From Verrucomicrobiaceae bacterium UBA2429 (GTDB taxonomy: Bacteria; Verrucomicrobiota; Verrucomicrobiia; Verrucomicrobiales; Verrucomicrobiaceae): a stretch of 30,735 nucleotides of DNA. The notes beneath the pieces were generated by a model. That model worked only from the letters and a program-made list of their open reading frames with translations, searched no databases and was not told the DNA's origin. The DNA lies in assembly GCA_002343505.1 (NCBI GenBank), contig DDQZ01000029.1:19795-50529 (forward strand). The letters run 5' to 3'. The translations under genes were made by a program, and so were the position numbers. Below, piece after piece: positions 1 through 6,135 of this stretch (positions within the stretch are counted from its first letter, which is position 1; every line of letters starts with the position of its first letter).

Positions 1-85
1 CGGCTGCCCATGCCACCCCCCGCGTCAGGGGGTGGCACCCCCGGCGGCTGCCTATGCCACCCCCCGCGCCAGGGGGTGGCACCCC
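1..85. repeat. Tandem pair of REP-like palindromic repeats
   Basis: Two 41-nt copies (1-41 and 45-85) with a 44-nt period differ at only a couple of positions. Each holds a perfect 10-bp hairpin: TGCCACCCCC pairs with GGGGGTGGCA across a 7-nt loop (arms 11-20/28-37 and 55-64/72-81). The second copy is followed by CCCC and TTTTT (86-90), so it could also end transcription of a plus-strand gene lying left of the window. Tandem copies of the same hairpin fit a REP-type extragenic repeat better than a single terminator. No associated transposase lies in the window. Confidence 0.75.
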
Positions 86-158
86 TTTTTGCCTGTCAGC
101 CGGCCCCTAAGCGACCTGCCACCCACCCTTTTCTCGTTGATCCTCAGCCTGTTTTGAC

Positions 159-605
159 ATGAAACGCCTCACCCTCCGCCTCGCCTTCCCCCTGCTTACC
201 GCCGCCGCGCACGCGCAGAGCTACTCCATCACCTCCCGCATCATAGCAGGCGGCGGTGGCACCAGCAGCGGCGGGGCGTATGCCGTCACCGGCGCCATCG
301 CCCAGCCTGAGGCCAGCCCCCCCTCCACCGGGGGCGGCTACGGCATCAGCGGCGGATTCTTCGGCCAGTACATGGCGTTGCAGCAAACCGGCGCGCCGCA
401 CCTCACCATCCGCAGTGTGGGCGGGAATGTCCAAGTCGTCTGGGGATCGAATGTCCCCGGCTGGGTGCTCCAAGCCAACAACACCGACCTCGCCCCCGAG
501 AACTGGCTCGATGTGGCGGGCACGCCGACGGTGATGGGAGCCGAGCAGTTCCTCCAGTTCGCCGCCGGCGGCGGGCGTGTTTTCTTCCGGCTGAGGAAGT
601 TGTGA
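159..605 (+). CDS. Small secreted protein with Gly-rich GGGGT/GGxY repeats (hypothetical)
   Basis: A 148-residue protein with a short N-terminal signal peptide (residues 1 to about 20, ending near AHAQS). After it comes a Gly/Ser-rich stretch with IIAGGGGTSSGGAYAVTGAIAQPEA and a second GGGYGISGGFFGQ segment. The rest (about 85-148) looks like a small beta-rich domain: LTIRSVGGNVQVVWGSNVPGWVLQANNTDL...ENW. This layout, with a GGGGTS..G.Y...G.IGQ block followed by a module resembling W....GF.LQ.N..L....W, is familiar from many exported proteins of Verrucomicrobia and relatives, often as a C-terminal piece of larger proteins. The function is unknown. The ATG at 159 has no clear Shine-Dalgarno sequence. 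The gene stands alone between the tandem hairpins and a noncoding gap. It could be a truncated remnant of a longer surface protein, but the signal peptide argues that it is complete. Confidence 0.7.
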   Translation: MKRLTLRLAFPLLTAAAHAQSYSITSRIIAGGGGTSSGGAYAVTGAIAQPEASPPSTGGGYGISGGFFGQYMALQQTGAPHLTIRSVGGNVQVVWGSNVPGWVLQANNTDLAPENWLDVAGTPTVMGAEQFLQFAAGGGRVFFRLRKL

Positions 606-974
606 GCTGTGGATGATGAGGTGGCAGCCTTGTTTCCGCCCCATGGAGGTGGCGCAGGGAAGCGCTCAAGAGCGTTGATGTTGCGTCACTGGATGGGTGA
701 GTCATCACACTTTGCTGGATGACCGGCGGAAGCGGCGGAAACTGGAATCCAACAAGCTTCCAGGCAAGCAGCCGCAACCCCTCGTGTTGCCAGCATTCCG
801 GAATCATGAAGCACCGGAATTTCATCTTCTGCGCGGGAGGGCAGCCTGCCATCCAGGGCAGGGCTGCATCGTCAACGCCCGGATGGGCGCGCGCCGCGTG
901 TGTTGCTGGCGTCCTGTGTAGCGAAGGCGGCCCTTGATGGGAGCCTTTTCCGCCGCGGTCACCCGGCGGCATTT
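606..974. other. About 370 bp without a convincing gene
   Basis: This lies between the stop of the small secreted protein and the stop of the minus-strand ABC ATPase. Short open frames exist on both strands, but their translations are rich in Arg, Cys, His and Pro and lack a recognisable start context or domain. Structure seen: a short CGCTC-AA-GAGCG hairpin at 663-674, and a longer hairpin at 841-867 (GCAGCCTGCC against GGCAGGGCTGC with one bulged base). The second could serve as a 3'-end structure for either convergent gene. It has no T-tract, so I do not call it a terminator. Confidence 0.5.
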
Positions 975-2093
975 TCATGAGGCTGGGGCGGGCAGCTCGC
1001 AGGCTCCGGCGGGATCGAGGGTGAGGGAAACGGGGGCACCGCGCTGGAAGGCGGGGGGGCCTTGCATCCGCGCCAGCCAGCGCAGCGGGCCGCTCTCGAT
1101 CCAGACATGCGTGTGGGTGCCGAGGTAGATGATCTCGGAGACCACGGCAGAGCAACCGTCCCGGTCGCCTGCACAGGCGGGACGCCCGTGCCCCATGCTG
1201 TGCCTCGTGCCTGGCTCGTCACTCGGAGAGTGACGACTACTATGCACATGCTCGGGGCGGATGCTCCAGCGGGTGAGGGTGCCTGGCGGGTGCGCAGATT
1301 TCTCCGGCAGCGGGAGCAGGGTGCCATCGGCAAAACGGACGGCATTGCCATCTTCGGTGATGCGGCCCGCGACGAGATTGGTGTCGCCGATGAAGGAGGC
1401 GACGAAGTCCGTGGCCGGCCGGGCGTAGAGCTGCTCGGGGGCGGCGATCTGCTCGATGCGGCCCTGGTTCATCACGGCGATGCGGTGGCTCAGGCTCATG
1501 GCCTCCCACTGGTCATGCGTGACATAGATGAAGGTGGCGCCGACCTCGCGATGCAGCGCGCCAAGCTCCACGAGCAAGTGCTGGCGCAGCTTCAGATCAA
1601 GCGCGGCCAGGGGTTCATCGAGCAGGAGCACGCGCGGGCGGTTGACCAGGGCGCGGGCCAGGGCGGCGCGTTGTTTTTGCCCGCCGCTGAGCTGGGCGGG
1701 GCGGTGGCCGGCGTGGCTTTCGAGCTTCACGAGCGCGAGCATTTGCTCCACCGACTCGCGGACACGCTCGCGCGGCCAGCCTGCCATGCGCGGACCGAAG
1801 GCGATGTTTTCCCGCACGCTGAGATGCGGAAAGAGGGCGTAGTTTTGAAACACGGTGTTCACCGGACGGCGCTCGGGCGGCAGCGCGGTGATGTCTTTCC
1901 CGCCCAGAAAAATGCGCCCTGCGTCCGGAGCCTCAAATCCGGCGATGAGGCGCAGCAGCGTGGTCTTGCCGCAGCCGCTGGGGCCGAGCAGGGAGAATGC
2001 CTCGCCCTCACGGATGGCGAGCGAGACATCGTCCAGCGCGCGCAGCCTGCCGAAGCTGCGGCTTACGGACTCGATGACCAGGAAGTCGTCCAT
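975..2093 (-). CDS. ABC transporter ATP-binding protein, PotA-like (spermidine/putrescine or related type)
   Basis: A 372-residue cytoplasmic ATPase that would power import through a membrane permease. Seen: Walker A GPSGCGKT (37-44), Q-loop FQNYALFPH (Q83), signature LSGGQKQR (135-142), Walker B VLLLDEP (155-161), switch His193 in VTHDQWEA, and a C-terminal TOBE-like region beginning near GDTNLVAGRI. Order and length match the PotA/FbpC/MalK-type importers of the CUT1/MOI group; PVNTVFQNYALFPHLSVREN is most like PotA. The substrate is not certain, because no permease or binding protein lies next to it. An ATG at 2093 is chosen. A TTG at 2114 would overlap the ispA stop as TTGA and would add seven residues (MSNVLQR). 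Odd: the TOBE region is interrupted after RPEHV (279-283) by about 31 low-complexity residues encoded by a double-hairpin repeat. It probably shares a transcript with ispA. Confidence 0.9.
   Translation of the reverse strand: MDDFLVIESVSRSFGRLRALDDVSLAIREGEAFSLLGPSGCGKTTLLRLIAGFEAPDAGRIFLGGKDITALPPERRPVNTVFQNYALFPHLSVRENIAFGPRMAGWPRERVRESVEQMLALVKLESHAGHRPAQLSGGQKQRAALARALVNRPRVLLLDEPLAALDLKLRQHLLVELGALHREVGATFIYVTHDQWEAMSLSHRIAVMNQGRIEQIAAPEQLYARPATDFVASFIGDTNLVAGRITEDGNAVRFADGTLLPLPEKSAHPPGTLTRWSIRPEHVHSSRHSPSDEPGTRHSMGHGRPACAGDRDGCSAVVSEIIYLGTHTHVWIESGPLRWLARMQGPPAFQRGAPVSLTLDPAGACELPAPAS
1152..1244. repeat. Palindromic double-hairpin element inserted in the ABC ATPase gene
   Basis: About 93 bp within the coding region, carrying two hairpins that both have GGA as the loop. 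The first is GCACAGGCG-GGA-CGCCCGTGC (1171-1191, one mismatch). The second is TCGTCACTC-GGA-GAGTGACGA (1216-1236, perfect 9 bp). The segment encodes residues 284-314 (HSSRHSPSDEPGTRHS...DRDGC), which fall between RPEHV and SAVVSEIIYLG, two stretches that normally lie close together in PotA-type TOBE domains. It keeps the reading frame. The boundaries are approximate and inferred from the protein. Confidence 0.6.
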
Positions 2094-2110
2094 GCGTTGA
2101 AGGACGTTGC

Positions 2111-2995
2111 TCAATATTCACGCGCCAGCAGGTGGTCCGCCAGCTCGCGCAGGCGCGCGCCGCGCGGGCCGAAGATGGCGAGGGAATCATGCGCCACCCG
2201 GGTGAGGCGGTGCGCCTCATCGCGCGAGGCGTCCAGGCCGATGAGGGCGGGGTAGGTGGACTTCTCCGAGGCCAGGTCCTTGCCGGCGCTTTTGCCGAGC
2301 TTTTCACTGGTCTGGGTGACATCAAGAATGTCGTCAATGATCTGGAAGGCGAGGCCGGCGGCCATGCCGAAGTCATGCAGGGCGGCCAGCTCCTCCGGCT
2401 GGCAGTCGGCGCTCATGCCGCCGAGCTTGAGGCTGGTGGCGAGCAGGGCGGCGGTTTTGTTTTCGTGGATGAAGCGCAGGGCTTCGAGGGGCAGCTTTTG
2501 CCCCTCGCCTTCGAGGTCGGCCACCTGGCCGCCCACAAGATGCAGACTGCCGGCGGTGCGCGCCAGTTCGGCGATCAAAGCGCCCGCGCTGTGGCGGACG
2601 GTGACGGGTGTTTTGACGAGGATTTCAAAGGCCAGCGCCTGGAGCGCGTCCCCGGCGAGGATGGCGATGCCGTCGCCGAAGACCTTGTGGCAGGTGGGCA
2701 CGCCGCGGCGGAAGTCGTCGTTGTCCATGCTCGGCAGGTCGTCATGGATGAGCGAGTAGGTGTGCAGGCACTCGACCGCGCAGGCGGCGAAGGCGGCGCT
2801 CTCCTTGCCCCCGCCGCAGGCCTCGGCGGCGGCAAGGCAGAGGATGGGCCTGAGGCGCTTGCCACCGGCGAAGACGCTGTGGCGCATGGCGCGGTGGATG
2901 GTGGACGGGGCGGTGTCTGCGGAGGGGATGAGGCGGTCGAGCATGCTGTCCACAAAGGCGCAGCGCTCGGCGAGGTGGGTCTTGAGGTCGGGCAT
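2111..2995 (-). CDS. ispA: Polyprenyl synthetase, farnesyl diphosphate synthase type
   Basis: A 294-residue cytoplasmic trans-prenyltransferase that condenses dimethylallyl/geranyl diphosphate with isopentenyl diphosphate, most likely to give farnesyl (possibly geranylgeranyl) diphosphate for quinone, undecaprenol and carotenoid synthesis. Seen: the GGKRLRP substrate motif (44-50), first Asp-rich motif DDLPSMDND (85-93) with the four-residue spacing of bacterial type II enzymes, GDGIAILAGDAL (107-118), GGQVADL, and second Asp-rich motif DDILD (221-225). The length matches IspA. The ATG at 2995 is preferred. An in-frame TTG at 3028 would add 11 residues and overlap the upstream gene; the ATG leaves a 10-nt gap. 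The gene is followed directly by the ABC ATPase, so the two are probably cotranscribed. Product chain length cannot be settled from motifs alone. Confidence 0.93.
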   Translation of the reverse strand: MPDLKTHLAERCAFVDSMLDRLIPSADTAPSTIHRAMRHSVFAGGKRLRPILCLAAAEACGGGKESAAFAACAVECLHTYSLIHDDLPSMDNDDFRRGVPTCHKVFGDGIAILAGDALQALAFEILVKTPVTVRHSAGALIAELARTAGSLHLVGGQVADLEGEGQKLPLEALRFIHENKTAALLATSLKLGGMSADCQPEELAALHDFGMAAGLAFQIIDDILDVTQTSEKLGKSAGKDLASEKSTYPALIGLDASRDEAHRLTRVAHDSLAIFGPRGARLRELADHLLAREY

Positions 2996-3005
2996 CGGGA
3001 GGTCG

Positions 3006-3488
3006 TTAACGGAGATGTTTGGAGGCAAGGTCTTCGGAGAGGTGCTCGAAGTCGCCCTCCTCGCACCATTTCACAAAGCGTTCGGTGAGGCGCTTCAACT
3101 CATCCCACTCATGGCGGATGAGCTTCGCCTCCTCGTCGCTGATGCTGTTGTCAGCCGCGGCGTCACTGATGGCGGAGAGAACGTCGGCGAATTTTTGCAC
3201 GATCTCCTGCGTGGCGGGCATGACCTCGCGTCCCGGGCGTTTGCCGGTGGGCGGGTTTTTGACAAAATAGCCGCCCGCCTTGTGGCAGAGCCACTGGATG
3301 AGGTGATCATGCCCGGTGATCTCATAGAGCTGGTGGATGCGATCAAGCGGGTTGAGCACGCCGCTTTGATTCCTCGCATCCTTCTCCATCCACTTGTAAA
3401 CAAGGGACAGGGACATGCCCAACTGGCTGGCGACCTTTTTGACGTTCGAACTCTCGACCGCCTGACGGATGACTTGGTGGGATTCCAT
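3006..3488 (-). CDS. Phage CII-like (CP76 type) DNA-binding regulatory protein
   Basis: A 160-residue soluble protein. An N-terminal helix-turn-helix (about 14-36, VKKVASQLGMSLSLVYKWME) is followed by DRIHQLYEITGHDHLIQWLCHKAGGYFVKNP (49-79) and a long helical C-terminal half (about 88-155) rich in Glu, Asp and Lys. The middle pattern, leucine/tyrosine ... TGD/H..LI..L....GG.FV..P, is what I associate with the phage regulatory protein CII (CP76) family, which also occurs as stand-alone chromosomal genes. It is probably a DNA-binding regulator; its target is unknown. No phage genes surround it. The ATG at 3488 is preferred; a GTG at 3536 would add 16 basic residues. It lies 10 nt upstream of ispA and about 110 nt after feoB, so it may belong to the ispA transcript. 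The family call is from memory of the motif pattern. Confidence 0.65.
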   Translation of the reverse strand: MESHQVIRQAVESSNVKKVASQLGMSLSLVYKWMEKDARNQSGVLNPLDRIHQLYEITGHDHLIQWLCHKAGGYFVKNPPTGKRPGREVMPATQEIVQKFADVLSAISDAAADNSISDEEAKLIRHEWDELKRLTERFVKWCEEGDFEHLSEDLASKHLR

Positions 3489-3601
3489 GCGCTGTTTTTC
3501 ACGCCCAGCGCGCTTTTTGGCAAGCTGGAATACCACAAGGGGCGTGCTCGGTCATGGATGCGATCACGCGAGCGGAATTGTCCGGTCACCTTGATTCTTC
3601 A

Positions 3602-5773
3602 TCACCACCCCATCATGCCGCCGATCTGATACACGGCGAAGGCGAGCACCCAGGCGGTGCCGCTGAGGTAGAAGAGCTGGAACCAGACCCACTTCCACGA
3701 GCCGGTCTCGCGCCTCACGATGGCGAGCGTGCTCACGCACTGCATGGCGAAGACGTAAAACACGAGCAGGCTCACGCAGACCAGCGGGCTGTAAACCAGC
3801 GTGCCATCCGCGCGCGTCTCCTGCTGGATGCGCTCGCGCAGCGGCGTCATGTCCTCCTCATCCTCCGCGCCCACGGCATAGACCACGGCCATGGTGTTCA
3901 CAAAAAGCTCGCGCGCGGCGAAGCTGCCGATAAGGCCGATGCCGATCTTCCAATCATAACCGAGCGGCTCGATGAGCGGCTCAATGAGGTGACCGGCACG
4001 CCCGGCGAGGCTTTGCGCGAGCTGGCGGGATTTGACACCGGCGAACTCGTCAGCGGCGGCGGTGAGCGCGGCTTCATCCCCCGAGGTTTCAAGGGACTCA
4101 ATGCGCTGCTCGATTTTCTCCGCCTCGGCCAGCAGGGCGCTGTCTTTCGGGTAGGTGGAGGCCGCCCAGATGAGGATGGACATGCCAAAAATGACCGTGC
4201 CCGCGCGCAGGAGGAAGGCCTTGGCCCGCTGCCACACCTGGAGCAGGATGGCCTTCAGCGAGGGCAGCTTGTAGTTCGGCATTTCCAGGATCATGGGCGC
4301 GTTCGCCCCGCGCAGGATGCCTTTGTTGAAGATCCACGCGAAGCCGAAGGCGCCGAGCGTACCCAGCGCGTAGAGGCCGACCATGGTGCCCGCGCGCGCC
4401 CAGGCGGACACGCTCTCCGGCATGAGCGCGCTGATGAGCAGCAGATACACCGGCAGGCGCGCCGAGCAGCTCGCCAGCGGGGCGATGAGGATGGTGATGA
4501 GTCGGTCCTTCGGGCTGTCAATCGTGCGCGTGGCCATGATGCCGGGCACGGCGCAGGCGTAGCTGCTGAGGAAGGGCAGGAAGGCCTTGCCATTCAGCCC
4601 GACGACGCTCATCAGGCGGTCCATGATGAAGGCCAGCCGCGCCATGTAGCCGGTGTCCTCCATGATCCCGATGAAGAAAAACAGGATCAAAATCTGCGGC
4701 AGGAAAACGACCACACCCGCCACGCCATTGATGGCCCCGTCCACGATGAGATCGCGCAAATCACCGGGCGGCATGAGGCCGGTGACAGTGTTGCCCAGGG
4801 CGGCAAAGGCCTCCTCGATCCAGCCCATGGGTCCTTCGGCGACACGAAAGATGAGGAAGAAGAGAAAGGCCAGGATGCCCAGCAGCACCGCGCCGCCGAA
4901 AAACGGGTGGAGAAGAAATTGGTCGAGCCTGTGCGTGAAGGTGCGCACCTCCTGCTCGGGCAGCGTCAGCACTTTGGCGGAAAGCTTTTCGATGGCGGCG
5001 TAGCGGTCGGCCACGAGCTGGTCCTCCCAGCCGGGGTGCGCTTTTTCCACCACCTCGCGCGCCTCGCGGATTTGAGCCAGGTGACTGTCCTCGAAGCCGT
5101 CATGCAGCGGGTTGTGATCCGCCATGAGGTAGAGCGGCTCCAGCAGCGTGGCTTTGTCATGAATGGCACCGGCGCTGGCAAGACTGTCGAGGCTGCGGTG
5201 CAAAGCGGCGCGGATGTCCTCCGGCAGCGGCGCGGAGTGCCAGCGCGGCGCGGGCAGGTCTTCCCGACTGATGGCCACGCGCAGTTCCAGGAAACCCTGG
5301 CCGCTGATGGCCTGCATGGGCACCACGGGCACGCCGAGCTCCTCGGACAGGCGCGGGATGTCAATGCGCCACTGTTTGTGCGCGGCCACGTCCATCATGT
5401 TCAGCACGAGTACCGTGGGCAGGCCGAGCTCGAGCACTTGGGAGAGCAGGTAGAGATTCCGCTCCAGGTTTGAAGCATCGGCCACGAAGAGGATGCGGTC
5501 CGGCCGTGGCGTGTCGGCGCGGCGGCCCAGCAGCACGTCGCGCAGCACGGCCTCGTCAGGACTGCGGGCGTTCAGGCTGTAGGCGCCGGGCAGGTCAATG
5601 ACGCGCAGCTTTTTGCCATGCTGGGTGCGGCATTCGCCGATCTTTTTTTCAACCGTCACACCGGGGTAGTTCGCCACCTTTTGGCGCAGGCCGGTGAGCA
5701 GATTGAAAAGCGTGGTCTTGCCCGAGTTCGGGTTGCCGACCACAGCGAGGAGGGGTGGCGCGGCTTCGCTCAT
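3602..5773 (-). CDS. feoB: Ferrous iron transport protein B
   Basis: A 723-residue inner-membrane Fe(II) transporter with an N-terminal G domain. Seen: G1 GNPNSGKT (13-20), switch I NYPGVTVEKK (35-44), G3 DLPGAYSL (60-67), G4 NMMD (125-128). A helical GDI-like spacer covers about 170-275. A polytopic membrane part follows, with the two Gate-like halves: FLPQILILFFFIGIMEDTGYMARLAF / MSVVGLNGKAFLPFLSSYACAVPGIMATRTI, and a later FAARELFVNTMAVVYAVG segment. The conserved LSSYACAVPGIMATR motif contains the cysteine common in FeoB. The length is normal for the family. Its ATG overlaps the feoA stop as ATGA, so translation is probably coupled. A FeoC gene is not seen. The insert at about 540-580 between membrane segments is charged and presumably faces the cytoplasm. 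Confidence 0.97.
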   Translation of the reverse strand: MSEAAPPLLAVVGNPNSGKTTLFNLLTGLRQKVANYPGVTVEKKIGECRTQHGKKLRVIDLPGAYSLNARSPDEAVLRDVLLGRRADTPRPDRILFVADASNLERNLYLLSQVLELGLPTVLVLNMMDVAAHKQWRIDIPRLSEELGVPVVPMQAISGQGFLELRVAISREDLPAPRWHSAPLPEDIRAALHRSLDSLASAGAIHDKATLLEPLYLMADHNPLHDGFEDSHLAQIREAREVVEKAHPGWEDQLVADRYAAIEKLSAKVLTLPEQEVRTFTHRLDQFLLHPFFGGAVLLGILAFLFFLIFRVAEGPMGWIEEAFAALGNTVTGLMPPGDLRDLIVDGAINGVAGVVVFLPQILILFFFIGIMEDTGYMARLAFIMDRLMSVVGLNGKAFLPFLSSYACAVPGIMATRTIDSPKDRLITILIAPLASCSARLPVYLLLISALMPESVSAWARAGTMVGLYALGTLGAFGFAWIFNKGILRGANAPMILEMPNYKLPSLKAILLQVWQRAKAFLLRAGTVIFGMSILIWAASTYPKDSALLAEAEKIEQRIESLETSGDEAALTAAADEFAGVKSRQLAQSLAGRAGHLIEPLIEPLGYDWKIGIGLIGSFAARELFVNTMAVVYAVGAEDEEDMTPLRERIQQETRADGTLVYSPLVCVSLLVFYVFAMQCVSTLAIVRRETGSWKWVWFQLFYLSGTAWVLAFAVYQIGGMMGW

Positions 5774-6000
5774 TCCAGGGTGATGGCGATGTCCGCCGCT
5801 TCGTGGTTGCGCATGGCGATGTGGGAACCGCGAACGGTGATCTCGATGGGCTCGCCCAAAGGCGCGCGCCGCACCATGCGTACCCGCGCACCCGGAGTCA
5901 GGCCCAACTCGCGCAGCCGGGTGAGGCCCGCCCGCCCTGTGGGCATGGAGTGGATGACGGCCTGCTGGCCAACAGGGAGTTGGGCGAGAGTGAGGGGCAT
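5770..6000 (-). CDS. feoA: Ferrous iron transport protein A (SH3-like)
   Basis: A 76-residue soluble protein forming one FeoA/SH3-like domain. Seen: LTLAQLPVGQQAVI (3-16), the L.ELGLTPGARVRMVRRAPLGEPIEITVRGSHIAMRNHEAADIAI core, with the LGL.PG and P.G.P..I...G..I.LR..EA pattern of the family. FeoA binds FeoB at the membrane and promotes Fe(II) uptake. The ATG at 6000 is the only sensible start. The stop overlaps the feoB start by four bases (ATGA). It is the first gene of the feoAB operon, with a 135-nt upstream region that carries two GCAAC...GTTG dyads; I do not see a classical Fur box. Confidence 0.95.
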   Translation of the reverse strand: MPLTLAQLPVGQQAVIHSMPTGRAGLTRLRELGLTPGARVRMVRRAPLGEPIEITVRGSHIAMRNHEAADIAITLE

Positions 6001-6030
6001 GTTTGCTATTGAGACTTTATCGCACTGGAG

Positions 6031-6058
6031 ACGCTAGCGCGAACGATACCCAATGCAA
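6031..6058 (-). promoter_or_regulatory. Weak candidate promoter for feoAB
   Basis: On the minus strand TTGCAT (6058-6053) is separated by 16 nt from TAGCGT (6036-6031), about 30 nt before the feoA ATG. The -35 match is fair and the -10 match is poor. It is listed because the -35 hexamer overlaps the first GCAAC...GTTGC dyad (6055-6070), a layout that would suit repression. Confidence 0.25.
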
Positions 6059-6130
6059 CAGACTCGTTGCTCTTCGGCAGGCGTTTCACTCTTGAAAAAG
6101 ACGCGACTGCCCAAGCAACGGTTTCGTTGG
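6055..6130. promoter_or_regulatory. Two similar dyads upstream of feoA, candidate operator sites
   Basis: The two sites are GCAAC-AGACTC-GTTGC (6055-6070) and GCAACGGTTTCGTTGG (6115-6130, with CAACG-GTTT-CGTTG as a perfect inner dyad). They agree at most positions (GCAAC.G..TCGTTG) and are 60 nt apart between feoA and the end of the cytochrome gene. They do not look like Fur, IdeR or MntR consensus sites. The second one could instead form the 3' hairpin of the cytochrome mRNA, since it starts a few bases after that stop codon. Confidence 0.3.
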
Positions 6131-6135
6131 CAAGC

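Noticed and set aside
1..85. Start of a CRISPR array
   Set aside because: The two units are adjacent with only a 3-nt spacer between them, so they are tandem repeats rather than repeat-spacer units.
697..937. Small overlapping open frames of 72-74 codons in the gap after the first gene
   Set aside because: No ribosome binding site, no hydrophobic or domain pattern, unusual Arg/Cys/His/Pro content, and two frames equally open.
3006..3488. Prophage remnant
   Set aside because: Only the CII-like protein hints at phage. No integrase, structural, lysis or attachment-site sequences are seen around it.
3554..5473. Long open frame of 639 codons on the plus strand opposite feoB
   Set aside because: It is an antisense shadow caused by high GC and codon bias. 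The translation is rich in His, Gly, Arg, Glu and Asp with no domain, while the minus strand encodes a full FeoB.
6001..6054. Fur box upstream of feoA
   Set aside because: The best AT-rich stretch (around ATTGAGACTTTATCG) does not match the GATAATGATAATCATTATC-type consensus well enough.
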